Shown here in pieces: positions 47,548-56,413 of a DNA stretch of 64,000 nucleotides. The notes beneath the pieces were generated by a model. That model saw nothing but the letters and a program-made list of their open reading frames with translations, did no database searches and was not told the DNA's origin. Source of the stretch: Bacillus sp. T3 (lineage in GTDB: Bacteria; Bacillota; Bacilli; Bacillales; Cytobacillaceae); assembly GCF_033449965.1 (NCBI RefSeq), contig NZ_CP137761.1, positions 2,666,001-2,730,000 on the forward strand, given 5' to 3'. Position 1 is the stretch's first letter; each line of letters starts with the position of its first letter. The position numbers and the translations under genes are program-made.

Positions 47548-48198
47548 CTTAACCTGATCCCCCAATCGATATGAGCGGACCCTCTTGACCCTGGATGCGG
47601 GAATCAGCATCATTTTATTGACTAGTTGAGAAAGTACTTTTATTACCGTCTTATTACTTAGCCTTAAATACTCCGCGACTTCTTTAGGGTATATGGCTTC
47701 CCCTTTCCGTATCGCGAGCCGAAGCACTTCCTTTTCGACAAAGGACAGAGATGTCTGGTCCAGTTCATCCCCCAGCCATCGGCCAATCACTTGCTGAACA
47801 ATTTGTTGACATCGACGAGGATTCTCTTTTACCTGATCATAAGAAAAGCGGATCACGGTCCATCCATCTATCACCAACTGGTTTTGACGTTCCAGGTTGT
47901 CTGAAAATTGCCATCTGCTAACATTCTTTAGGTGAGGACCATATCCGTCGACCTCAAGGCAAATTCGAATGGCCGGACGAATATAAGCAAAATCCAAATA
48001 CCTTTTGCCATCCTTGAAATCGTTGACTTCAAATTCTGGATGGAGATACCGGAAATGGTAAAATAACGGCCACCACACTTGCCTCAAAAATAACATTTCA
48101 GCATGGGTGTGACCTTCTTGTAAGCGCCGTAACCGTTCTCCGGTTCTCGCCTGCAAGTGGGCATTCATAAAGGACTGATATTCTTCTTCAAATCCCAT
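47533..48198 (-). CDS. DUF559/VSR-like nuclease with C-terminal winged helix
   Basis: 221 residues. The N-terminal half has the PD-(D/E)XK pattern of DUF559/very-short-patch-repair-like proteins: YLDFAYIRPAIRICLEVDGYG near 65-90 and NQLVIDGWTVIRFSYDQV near 105. The C-terminal part (FVEKEVLRLAIRKGEAIYPKE then VAEYLRLSNKTVIKVLSQLV) is a winged helix. Nuclease activity and a regulatory or restriction role are inferred. GGAGAAGGG precedes ATG. No partner system genes adjacent. Confidence 0.75.
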   Translation of the reverse strand: MGFEEEYQSFMNAHLQARTGERLRRLQEGHTHAEMLFLRQVWWPLFYHFRYLHPEFEVNDFKDGKRYLDFAYIRPAIRICLEVDGYGPHLKNVSRWQFSDNLERQNQLVIDGWTVIRFSYDQVKENPRRCQQIVQQVIGRWLGDELDQTSLSFVEKEVLRLAIRKGEAIYPKEVAEYLRLSNKTVIKVLSQLVNKMMLIPASRVKRVRSYRLGDQVKHPIG

Positions 48199-48336
48199 AG
48201 CATCCCTTCTCCTATCTTTTGTTCTTGTTTTTTACAGCACCCTTTATATACATCAAAAAGATGGACTTCTCATGAGTTTTGTCATAATCATCTTCAAATG
48301 CAGAACGTCCACGACATGGGCATTTATCGATGCAAC

Positions 48337-48358
48337 GAATGAATGAATGAATGAATGA
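48337..48358. repeat. GAAT tetranucleotide repeat (5.5 copies)
   Basis: Short tandem GAAT run in the 589-bp gap 48199-48787, which holds no gene I can support. A decayed coding-like stretch (about 48470-48540) is noted but unassigned. Confidence 0.8.
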
Positions 48359-48787
48359 TCTCCTCCATTTATTCATTTGAACTTCGGACAGATTTTTATA
48401 ATTAATGAGTGTTAAGGCGAGTGAAAAAAGTGGTTTAATATGGCTTCAATTGAAGAAAGTAAAAGGTCAATAAAGCCTTGCGGATTAGCTCTTATAAAAA
48501 AGAAGAAATTGAGGAATTAGAACTATTTTCAGTTTAATAGAATTCTTACAATTGTCAATCCATTTTCTTAATCATTCGACAATACCATTCTGCCCCTTTC
48601 TATTTCCAGGTAAAAAACTTATTATGTTCAGCCTCCCCAACCTTAAGGAGAGGCTTTTGGCTAAAAACTTCAGTTAATATCGTGGGGTTCACCGCCATTA
48701 AGCTTGCAGCTGAAATGCACGTTGTGAATATGCTTGCAAATTTTAGAAGAAGGATACACAAAAACCCACCCTCTCCTTCAAATCTAG

Positions 48788-50023
48788 CTATTCCACACTC
48801 TTTCCCGATTCAATCAAGACCTTGTTGGTGGCTAAGAAAATGGCCAGAATCATCACGAGCAAGCCAGTCCCGATCAATAGCCATTCGATTGCGATCACAT
48901 CTGCCATTGGACCAAAAATCAGCATCCCCGTCGGCATCATCGACGTTGAGATCATCCCAAACACACCAAAAATCCTTCCTAAATAATTCTCATCAACCGA
49001 CTCCTGTAATAACACCGTTGTTGGCGTATTAAACATCGGCATCGCAACTCCGAAAATCCCCATAAAGACCAGGTAAATCCAGAATACCGGCACAACCCCT
49101 AGCGCTACAGTGCAGACACCCATAATAATGCTGGAAATTGCCATTGTTTGTACCTTGTTCTTGAATCCTCCCCAAGCAGCGATCAAACCGCCGCCAGCCA
49201 TCATTCCAACCGAAAAGGCAATTTCGATTGCCGTCAGGCGCCACACATCATCGCCAAAGCTACGCGTCACCTGTAGTGGGGTTAAGAACGCTGCGGGGGC
49301 AAATAACACAAAGAATATCGCGAAGAATGAAAAGAATGTTTTCAAAAAGTCATGATTTTTAATAAAAAGAATGCCTTCTTTTAAATCATGAAAATAACTC
49401 GTTGTTTGCGGTTCCGTTGCCTTCGTATGTATAGATATTTTCAAGAACAATAGTAAAATTAAAATCGCAATCGCCGCCGTCACTACATCAATAAAGAAAA
49501 TGATTTCAATCGAAGCCAGTGACAAAAGGGCAGCACTCACCATCGGAGCAACAAACATGTTGACAGCTTGCAACGTTCCATTGATACCATTTACTCTTGT
49601 CAGTTCATCTTTAGGTACTAATTGGGGCAAAATCGCGCCAACGGCAGGTGTTTGAATCCCTGTCCCGACCGCCCGAATCGCAGCCATGACAAACATGAGC
49701 CACACCGATTCGTAACCCATCAAAAAGAGAATCGCTAATATTAGCGTCGCCGCTGCAATCATCGCATCCGATAACATGATCAACCGTTTACGATTATATC
49801 GATCGGCCCAAACCCCGGCAACAGGCGATAACAAAAAGGTCGGGATGAAGCCACAAATAATAAACACGGTCATCATAACACCCGACTCCGTCTTCAACGT
49901 CACATACCACATAATCGCATATTGAACTAAAGACGTACCAAATAAAGAAATAGTCTGACTGCTGAGAAAAAGAAAAATACCCTTCCTCCAATGCTCCATA
50001 AGCTGCTCCGTTGTACTTGTCAT
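48788..50023 (-). CDS. MFS efflux transporter (macrolide-efflux MefA type)
   Basis: 411 residues from ATG 50023 (AAAAGG upstream; an upstream in-frame extension to 50131 has no support). Twelve helices; GVWADRYNRKRLIMLSD is the MFS A motif and RAVGTGIQTPAVGAILPQLV with FGVFGMISTSMMPTG is typical of the DHA3/MefA group. Drug or toxin efflux is likely; substrate unknown. Confidence 0.88.
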   Translation of the reverse strand: MTSTTEQLMEHWRKGIFLFLSSQTISLFGTSLVQYAIMWYVTLKTESGVMMTVFIICGFIPTFLLSPVAGVWADRYNRKRLIMLSDAMIAAATLILAILFLMGYESVWLMFVMAAIRAVGTGIQTPAVGAILPQLVPKDELTRVNGINGTLQAVNMFVAPMVSAALLSLASIEIIFFIDVVTAAIAILILLLFLKISIHTKATEPQTTSYFHDLKEGILFIKNHDFLKTFFSFFAIFFVLFAPAAFLTPLQVTRSFGDDVWRLTAIEIAFSVGMMAGGGLIAAWGGFKNKVQTMAISSIIMGVCTVALGVVPVFWIYLVFMGIFGVAMPMFNTPTTVLLQESVDENYLGRIFGVFGMISTSMMPTGMLIFGPMADVIAIEWLLIGTGLLVMILAIFLATNKVLIESGKSVE

Positions 50024-50238
50024 CTCATCACTACCTTTTCTGGAAGCAAAAAAAACGGTTCTTCTGCTTCCTAATAATAATGATTTTGTTTCTCCTAAGC
50101 AAAATGATATAGGATTGAATGCTAATATCAAAGTAAAAATTACGTACTAGCTGATTTTTTGAGGAATGATTATGATGATTTGGATTGCCAAAATCCTTTA
50201 GTTTAAGAAATAATAGACTTCACCTTTTCTTACAAAAA

Positions 50239-50266
50239 GAAGCCGCATTTCGATAAATGCGGCTTC
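50239..50266. terminator. Terminator, bidirectional
   Basis: GAAGCCGCATTT/AAATGCGGCTTC with CGAT loop, in the 374-bp gap 50024-50397, which shows no gene. Confidence 0.85.
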
Positions 50267-50397
50267 CTTCTATTTTATAAGATTCTTTTTCCTAACTATT
50301 TATCACTAAAAAACAGGACATGGCCACTCGGCCCCATTTCCCCCACCGAATAGGTGCTTGAGAACATACAACAAGATTTTTATCTCAAACGTCTTTT

Positions 50398-50805
50398 TTA
50401 AATAGAATTCTTCTGGCTAAACAATTGATTAACAGACAAAAACTTGCTGTCAGTGATTACTAGATAAACTGCCATTACTAGAAATGCAAGATCTAATTCA
50501 TACCCTGCCATTTGTCCATTACCCAATAAACCAAGGGAAAGTTTTACTTTTAGTATTGCTCCAATCATTAATAATGCATACAAAGCGGATACGTATCTAG
50601 TAGCCAAACCAATAATTAAAGCGACACCACCGATGATTTCAAGCAAAGCAACGCCATACGCCATAAAACCTGGCAATCCGATGCTGCTAAACCAGCCTAC
50701 GGTATTTTCGATTCCACCCTGAAACTTTACAATTCCATGGATTAAAAATAATACCCCTAATGTTACTCGTAAAATAAATGCTCCGATTTCGTTTTTAAAA
50801 TTCAA
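50398..50805 (-). CDS. DoxX family membrane protein
   Basis: 135 residues with four helices. RVTLGVLFLIHGIVKFQGG, GLPGFMAYGVALLEIIGGVALIIGL and YELDLAFLVMAVYLVI match DoxX/YkgB-like membrane proteins linked to redox and thiol homeostasis. TTG start at 50805 with AAGGAGAG upstream. Function in this host unknown. Confidence 0.88.
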   Translation of the reverse strand: MNFKNEIGAFILRVTLGVLFLIHGIVKFQGGIENTVGWFSSIGLPGFMAYGVALLEIIGGVALIIGLATRYVSALYALLMIGAILKVKLSLGLLGNGQMAGYELDLAFLVMAVYLVITDSKFLSVNQLFSQKNSI

Positions 50806-51189
50806 TGTTATACTCTCCTTATTTATGTTTTTTATTAAAAAATCTCAAAACCAATTATTATTAATTCGAGATAGATTAGAAAAAATTAAGATAATATTAT
50901 TTAATTATCTTGTCCATTCCTTATATGCAATCCACCACTTGGATGACTAATGATCTTCGCACATCATAATAAATCCAAGATTCATAGGACAACGAAGTTC
51001 ATCAATCATTTCAGTTTACATTTGTGATACCTCCTTCAAAATAACCCATTGTAATAACCAAAAACCATAGCTAAAAATGGGTTCAAACACAAAAGTTTCC
51101 TCATATGAATCATTGTTCTATTATAAAATACTAAAAACAAGCATGAATTGTCAACTTCTTTTTTATTAATATGAAATAAAGTTTGTTAT

Positions 51190-51286
51190 TAGAAAACTAT
51201 CTGAGAAGAATATAGGTGTAACCTTTTCGATCGGCTCGATCCTAATTCTTATTGGTGTTCTATTTGTTATGAATGAGAGAAAATAG
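51190..51286 (+). pseudogene. C-terminal remnant of a membrane protein gene
   Basis: In-frame stretch FVIRKLSEKNIGVTFSIGS followed by ILILIGVLFVMNERK and TAG, without a start codon, followed by a terminator. The rest of the gene is absent. The 50806-51420 gap also has a 20-codon ORF on the minus strand (51009-50947, unsupported). Confidence 0.5.
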
Positions 51287-51293
51287 CATTAAT

Positions 51294-51323
51294 AAACCCC
51301 TTCAATTGAATTTGAAGGGGTTT
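51294..51323. terminator. Terminator hairpin
   Basis: AAACCCCTTCAA/TTGAAGGGGTTT with a six-base loop. Confidence 0.85.
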
Positions 51324-51420
51324 AAGTACTCATATTTTATTTATCTATAAAGTAATGACTTTTACTAAAAATAAACCTTTTTCCCTCGTACCAGTTAACA
51401 TAGCTACTTAACAAGCTAAC

Positions 51421-52128
51421 TTAACACCTTACATATTTGCGTTTAAACCCGAGCTTGCCTCGATCGAGTTCCTTTTGAATAGTTTCAGCTGCTAGGAGGA
51501 TACTGCTTTTTTTATTGTCCCGCTTGATTTCTACTGGTCCGATTGCCTTTGCAGTTTCCAACGCCTTATTATGTAGAGGCACATACGAAATCCCGACTGT
51601 GTAGATAAAATTATTCATAGCGGATTTCGTTCGATCAGGAGAAGCGTGAATCGTTTGTTCCACCCTATCAAGCATACTGGCAATCTTACTTTCACTAAAT
51701 TCACTGTCCAGGCGATTCCCCAATAGCCAGCAATAACAGCTCCAGCCTGCCGACATTCTTAGTTCCTCCCCGCTAGCAATCCATTTATCTGCAACAGCTT
51801 GCGCAATATCAGTTTCAGCTAAAGTTACTGCAACCACATAATCGGATAGCATATAAAAGTATGCCCCATCAATCCACCGCTCAAAATCCGTCTCAGTCAT
51901 CATCTTGGGGTCTGCAATAATGCCTGCAAAATACATCGCATCGTAATTACCGGTGGCATAAAGCTGTTCGGCTAAGGGCTGATCTTTCTTGATTTTCTTA
52001 GCGATCGGCTTCATTTTGCCTGTAGCGACGCCAAAAAGTGGCTCATGTGCACCATTGCCTATATAAGTCTTTTTGTTTCGTTCACTGCCGAGTGTTGAGA
52101 GTTCCTGCATCACAGTTTCAAAGTTCAT
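51421..52128 (-). CDS. DNA alkylation repair protein (AlkD-like)
   Basis: 235 residues of alpha-helical HEAT-like repeats as in AlkD glycosylases, which remove bulky N3/N7-alkylated purines. Pieces: MYFAGIIADPKMM near 65, AYFYMLSDYVVAV near 90 and SAGWSCYCWLLGNR near 125. AAGGAAG precedes ATG. With tag it is the second alkylation-repair gene in the window. Confidence 0.83.
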   Translation of the reverse strand: MNFETVMQELSTLGSERNKKTYIGNGAHEPLFGVATGKMKPIAKKIKKDQPLAEQLYATGNYDAMYFAGIIADPKMMTETDFERWIDGAYFYMLSDYVVAVTLAETDIAQAVADKWIASGEELRMSAGWSCYCWLLGNRLDSEFSESKIASMLDRVEQTIHASPDRTKSAMNNFIYTVGISYVPLHNKALETAKAIGPVEIKRDNKKSSILLAAETIQKELDRGKLGFKRKYVRC

Positions 52129-52163
52129 ACTTTTGCACTTCCTTTATTTTTCATCATATCCAC

Positions 52164-52448
52164 TTATATTCGTTTTTTCCAGCTTGAATATAGCACTCCA
52201 AAAATTCCGAGAGAAACTACAAAATATAATAAAATCTCTTCTAAAATCGCTCCATTAATAAGATCAAATAAATTCAGTACTATAAGAATGATGACACCTA
52301 GGTAAAGGATTCCAAATAAAAAACTATTGGTTTGGAGTTGGATAAGCTTTCCTCTTTCATCTTTTCCCTCAGCACTATCTTGAAACTTAAATTGAATAAA
52401 ATGACTAACTGTGATTAAAAGTAATAAAGCAATTTTAAAGATTAACAT
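52164..52448 (-). CDS. Small membrane protein paired with an XRE regulator
   Basis: 94 residues from ATG 52448, whose ribosome binding site GAGGAGG lies in the last codons of the XRE gene. Three hydrophobic segments (LIFKIALLLLITVSHFIQF; FLFGILYLGVIILIVLNL; ILLYFVVSLGIFGVLY). XRE plus small DUF2178-like membrane protein is a common Firmicute pair of unknown role. Transcription from the regulator promoter is expected. Confidence 0.75.
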   Translation of the reverse strand: MLIFKIALLLLITVSHFIQFKFQDSAEGKDERGKLIQLQTNSFLFGILYLGVIILIVLNLFDLINGAILEEILLYFVVSLGIFGVLYSSWKKRI

Positions 52449-52452
52449 ATTC

Positions 52453-52656
52453 TTATTCCTCCTCATAATCAAATACATCTGTTATTGGTTTACCGAATGC
52501 TTTTGCAATTTTGAATGCTAATACTAATGATGGGTTGTATTTGTTTTTCTCCAAGGCAGCGATTGTCTGTCGGCTAACCTCCACTCGATCGGCGAGTTCC
52601 TGCTGTGTCCAGCTTTTTTCTGCCCTACATACGACTAATTTATTGCTAAGCACCAT
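52453..52656 (-). CDS. XRE-family regulator (short, YvaN-like)
   Basis: 67 residues from ATG 52656 (AGGAGG upstream). Single HTH: SWTQQELADRVEVSRQTIAALEKNKYNPSLVLAF. Sits 5' of the membrane protein with overlapping translation signals. Repeats at 52704-52737 upstream look like its operators. Confidence 0.88.
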   Translation of the reverse strand: MVLSNKLVVCRAEKSWTQQELADRVEVSRQTIAALEKNKYNPSLVLAFKIAKAFGKPITDVFDYEEE

Positions 52657-52703
52657 GCTCACCTCCTAAAATAAGAATATCCTTTTTTTAACAATTTGTC
52701 AAA

Positions 52704-52737
52704 AATATATTACATTTTGACAAGAATATATTACATT
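52704..52737. promoter_or_regulatory. Direct repeats before the XRE gene
   Basis: AATATATTACATT occurs twice with a 21-bp step; TTGTCAAAA/TTTTGACAA inverted arms overlap. Likely promoter and autoregulatory operator. The remainder of 52657-53030 holds nothing else I can identify. Confidence 0.55.
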
Positions 52738-53030
52738 CGGATTAGAAAAAACCAATCGTTGAAAGCAAAGTGGGTGAGATGTTTAGCAATGATAATTGTG
52801 AGATATATGTTCTTTTAAAATCACTATCGGGAGATTCACATTCAATGCTTACAGTACAATGGACAAAAGCAACATGTCCCATAATCCTTTTAGTTGTTTT
52901 TATTTCTTTTAAACCTTGCCAACTATTCTAGTACACACTTAAATACTTATTTGCTATTATTAAATTAATGGAAAAATTATCTAATGGGGATACGGCTTGG
53001 ATTAGTCTATTAAATTAAGAGGTGGCTTTT

Positions 53031-53255
53031 ATGACAGGTACAATCGCAGTTATTATGATTTTCTCCATACCTATTATCGGAATTCTGACAACTCATTTTC
53101 AAAAACAGTCTAAAACTAAACTTAAAATGATTGAATCTCAATTAGAACTTGAAAAAATCAAACAGGAAAACTTTGTTTTAGAAACTGAAAAAATGCGCTT
53201 GGAGCTCGAACAGATGAAACTTGAGAATTCCCAAGACAAGATCAAGCTTCTTTAA
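53031..53255 (+). CDS. Small membrane-anchored coiled-coil protein
   Basis: 74 residues from ATG 53031 (GAGGTGG upstream): one N-terminal helix (TIAVIMIFSIPIIGILTTHF) then a charged coiled coil to the end (QLELEKIKQENFVLETEK). Resembles PspB-like or small scaffolding proteins in layout, but I do not assign a family. Followed by inverted 51-bp repeats. Confidence 0.65.
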   Translation: MTGTIAVIMIFSIPIIGILTTHFQKQSKTKLKMIESQLELEKIKQENFVLETEKMRLELEQMKLENSQDKIKLL

Positions 53256-53324
53256 TTGGATTTTTTAGCTGATTCTATTCTCAACAGCGAAATTAATTGA
53301 AATAAACCCGCCCGTTTAATATTT

Positions 53325-53505
53325 GCGGACAAGGAGTACGCTATTTTAATTAAATCAGGTATTTTGAAGGTGAATGCGGACATCAGGTACGCTATTTACT
53401 AAAAACGCGTGTCAAATAGCTCTATTTTAGGCCAATAAAGGAACGTATGTCCGTTTGACCTTTTAAAATATCCTTTTTTCAAGAAATAGCGGAACGTATG
53501 TCCGC
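53325..53505. repeat. Inverted array D with 51-bp spacing
   Basis: Left arm GCGGACA...GTACGCTATTT units at 53325 and 53376; right arm GGAACGTATGTCCG units at 53440 and 53491, the reverse complement with small changes. The region can fold as a large hairpin. The same unit occurs once at 30241-30257. Confidence 0.75.
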
Positions 53506-53519
53506 TTCCGTTTATTTAT

Positions 53520-53596
53520 GGATTGGGATTATCATATACGTTTTAAAAAAAGAAATAAGGAAGCCGCATCGAGCAATGGATGCGGCTTTCATTTTG
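53520..53596. repeat. Left 77-bp direct repeat flanking the dynamin operon
   Basis: 73 of 77 bases equal 62179-62255. It contains the last codons of a small membrane protein gene (GGATTGGGATTATC...) and the terminator GAAGCCGCATC/GATGCGGCTTTC-like hairpin. The 5' part of that gene is missing on this side. Confidence 0.93.
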
Positions 53597-53837
53597 TTGA
53601 TTCTTGGTTTCTTGAAGGTTCAATTAATTACACAGATCTGTTTAATGGCGAAGAAAATTTTAGATGAAATTTAAGGAAAACCAATCTATAATGGATTTCC
53701 CCACCTTTGCTAATTATATCTTTTCTGGAAATAGATAACTTATTCATTTAAAATTCACAAATGTTGTAACCCCATTTTGAATTTAGCCTGTGCTAAAAAA
53801 CTCTAAGTACAGTCCTCAGTCTAACTACTAGTAAATT

Positions 53838-54167
53838 CTAAGTTTTTGAATGTTGTCTTGTCATCTTAGATTTTTCCGTTGCAAGAACTTTTCGTTGTTG
53901 TTGCAGATCTGCCATATAATTTTCCAAACTTTGCATTAATGAATCTGGACAAAGACGTTCAAGCTGCAATTTTTTTAGTTTGAATTGTATCATCTCCATG
54001 TCGATGCGATTCATTGTACTAATAATCTCGGAAATTTCTTTTCGAACACTCCGTACCCTTTCTTGTTTAAACTGTTGCTGCTTATGCTGAATTAGCTCTT
54101 TAGCCTTTTCGATTTCATGTGCTGTAACCAAATCGAGTACGTATTTGACAATTTCTAAATTACTCAT
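53838..54167 (-). CDS. Coiled-coil protein, last gene of the dynamin operon
   Basis: 109 residues, nearly all helical and charged (LITAHEIEKAKEL-like N-terminus; LENYMADLQQQRKVLATEK). Overlaps the upstream gene by 8 bp. No membrane helix. Unknown function; a partner of the GTPases is inferred from the operon. Confidence 0.78.
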   Translation of the reverse strand: MSNLEIVKYVLDLVTAHEIEKAKELIQHKQQQFKQERVRSVRKEISEIISTMNRIDMEMIQFKLKKLQLERLCPDSLMQSLENYMADLQQQRKVLATEKSKMTRQHSKT

Positions 54168-54606
54168 CTTTTAACACCTTATCAATAACTCGGTCAAACA
54201 TTTCCATCGCTGCTTTGCGATCTTCTGTAGATAGTTGTTGACTAATTAAAATGGGAGTTAACTCCTTTAATATATCCGTTACAGCTTTCCCCTTCGCTTC
54301 AATCTTCTCGCGAGCTTGACGACGAGAGGCAATTTCTCGCTCTGTAATTTGCTCAAGCTTTCTAATTTCCGCATCGATTTCATCTATTTTTGCTTCACTA
54401 TTCGCACGGATCTCCATAATATTCACGAGTTGTTTTCCTATTTTCATTACATCTGATGCAATGTCCATTTTGCGCATGTCTAATGCATGTTTATTTTCGA
54501 TTTCCTTCATTTGAAGTTCTGTGTTTTCCTCAAATTTAACAGGGGTAATCACTTCACCTGTATAGACTGGCTCTTCAAGTTGCAGTCGTTTTCGTCTCGT
54601 TGTCAT
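54160..54606 (-). CDS. Coiled-coil protein of the dynamin operon
   Basis: 148 residues: unstructured basic start (MTTRRKRLQ), then a long coiled coil (ALDMRKMDIASDVMKIGKQL; EIDAEIRKLEQITEREIA). Overlaps the GTPase gene upstream by 4 bp (ATGA). No homologue recognised. Confidence 0.8.
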   Translation of the reverse strand: MTTRRKRLQLEEPVYTGEVITPVKFEENTELQMKEIENKHALDMRKMDIASDVMKIGKQLVNIMEIRANSEAKIDEIDAEIRKLEQITEREIASRRQAREKIEAKGKAVTDILKELTPILISQQLSTEDRKAAMEMFDRVIDKVLKDE

Positions 54607-56411
54607 ACGGTAACTCGCTCCTTCTCCATTTTTGTTACTAGTTCTTGAATCTCTTTGATATTCCGCTCAATGTCTTCTACATAGGTAACACTTGATGCAT
54701 TTAGATCTTGTGAATTCATCATTTTTAAATAGTCATCGAAGTTTTCATCCATATTTTCATGATTCACTTTTCGCAATTCCTTTAAATCCTTTATAACCGT
54801 TTCAACTGTATCTTGCTCCCATTTTAGGGTGCCTTTCTCAACATCGCCAATTAAACGAATCTGCCATCGATTTGCCTCGATGACATAGAACACCCCTTCA
54901 ATAAAGATGCTGACAGCAATGGACAAATTACGTGTGGAAGTCGCCCCAATTTTTTTAAGGAAGCTGGCTAAAGCATTATGAGTCTCACGAGAAAAGGTTT
55001 TTCCCACTAGTTTTCCGGCATATTTCAGCCCTTTTTTGGCAACATTTGCAACGCCTGCTCCGGCTCCACCACGTCCACCATAGCGAGCTAAAAAGGTTTT
55101 TAATGCTCCATCCGTTGCCCGATGAGCAATCTTCCTACTTATGCCTTCTACAATTGGCTCAAAATGATTACTAATCATTTCAATTTTAGTTTGAAAGTTT
55201 ACAATGGCTTCATTCACTAACTCTTCTAATTCCATATTAAGTTTCGTTAGTTCCTGCTCTATATAATAAGAAATTTGCTTTCGTTCTAATTTTTCATAAC
55301 GAGGCATTAAATGTGTCTGAACATAACCCGTACATTCTTCTGCTGACGCCCATTTATTAGAACTGAGTATTTCCCTCTCTATGACTTGATTCATTTTTTT
55401 ACGGGAATCCGCAAAATATTTCGGGATTTGACGGTCTAACCGTTCAAAGGTTTCATCGATCTTCAAATTCGCTTTCGTTTTTTTCAGTTGTAATTCCTGA
55501 ATGGATTGTTGAAGCAATACAAGTTCTTCATTACTAACTTTCGCTAAAGCTAATAGTTGTTGCCAGTAATATTCAGCCTGTTGCAGTAGTTGAATTTGAT
55601 AGTTTTGAAGTACATGCTCTACTTGGTGTTTACGATGCTCTGATTGCACCTCTTGTCGGACTGCATTCCACAGATCGTTTGCAACAGGAAGTTTAACGCC
55701 CTCTCCAGGAATACTCGGTATGATAAAATACGTCACATCCGTATGCAATAAATCTTGAGCATATCGGATAATTTCTTTTATTCGAACATCTTTTACGGTT
55801 GCCGTTTCAGGTGCACGGTTAATTACTAAGAAAAAACGAATATCCTCTTGTAGGAAATGTTGTATGTATTGTAAAAACACTGCATCATTTTCTCCGAGAC
55901 CCACTCGATAATTGACGACGTAAATAATCACATCGCTGTTCGGAATAAAATCTTTTAATACATCTTCGTGTTCCTTATGAATTGACCCATAACCTGGAGT
56001 GTCAAACAAACGCATCCCTTGTAACCCTTGTGGCATATTTGGAATGTTTAATCGTAATCTTGATACCTCACTCGAGCTTTGTGCTGACTCATCACGAAAT
56101 TGTTCCATCGTTAGTTGGCGAAGACGGGCATTTTTTAACAACGCATATGGGGTTATGTCAGTCTCCTCTTCATACTCATATAGCTCAACGACCGTTCCAG
56201 TCGTAGGACTTGATGATACGGGCAGCACTTCCTTGCCAAGTAACCCATTAATTAAGGATGATTTTCCCGAACTCGTTTCACCAAGAAGCGTTACAAAGCT
56301 TTCAGGATAGTCAATTCGTTCCTGTAATAAATCGAACATGGGCTGAAGCTCTGGATCCTTTGTTTTTTCAATGATTGGTAAAATCGCATCCATGTTTTGC
56401 TGTAGGAACAT
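54603..56411 (-). CDS. Dynamin-like GTPase C
   Basis: 602 residues. G1 GETSSGKSS at 44-52, G3 DTPGYGS near 139, and a VINRAPE segment in the G4 position. A glycine/alanine-rich stretch (YGGRGGAGAGVANVAKKG) and hydrophobic IAVSIFIEGVFYVIEA near 500 suggest a membrane-contact paddle, flanked by long helices as in bacterial dynamin-like proteins. Starts 3 bp after GTPase B stops. Likely membrane remodelling through GTP hydrolysis; partner is GTPase B next to it (inferred). Confidence 0.87.
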   Translation of the reverse strand: MFLQQNMDAILPIIEKTKDPELQPMFDLLQERIDYPESFVTLLGETSSGKSSLINGLLGKEVLPVSSSPTTGTVVELYEYEEETDITPYALLKNARLRQLTMEQFRDESAQSSSEVSRLRLNIPNMPQGLQGMRLFDTPGYGSIHKEHEDVLKDFIPNSDVIIYVVNYRVGLGENDAVFLQYIQHFLQEDIRFFLVINRAPETATVKDVRIKEIIRYAQDLLHTDVTYFIIPSIPGEGVKLPVANDLWNAVRQEVQSEHRKHQVEHVLQNYQIQLLQQAEYYWQQLLALAKVSNEELVLLQQSIQELQLKKTKANLKIDETFERLDRQIPKYFADSRKKMNQVIEREILSSNKWASAEECTGYVQTHLMPRYEKLERKQISYYIEQELTKLNMELEELVNEAIVNFQTKIEMISNHFEPIVEGISRKIAHRATDGALKTFLARYGGRGGAGAGVANVAKKGLKYAGKLVGKTFSRETHNALASFLKKIGATSTRNLSIAVSIFIEGVFYVIEANRWQIRLIGDVEKGTLKWEQDTVETVIKDLKELRKVNHENMDENFDDYLKMMNSQDLNASSVTYVEDIERNIKEIQELVTKMEKERVTV

Positions 56412-56413
56412 AA

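Noticed and set aside
48470..48540. Possible coding remnant (ISSYKKEEIEELELF)
   Set aside because: No start, short, preceded by stop codons, and no recognisable family.
50947..51009. 20-codon ORF (MIDELRCPMNLGF...) on the minus strand
   Set aside because: AAGGAGG is followed by ATG-TAA, and the ORF start lies further away; too short to support.
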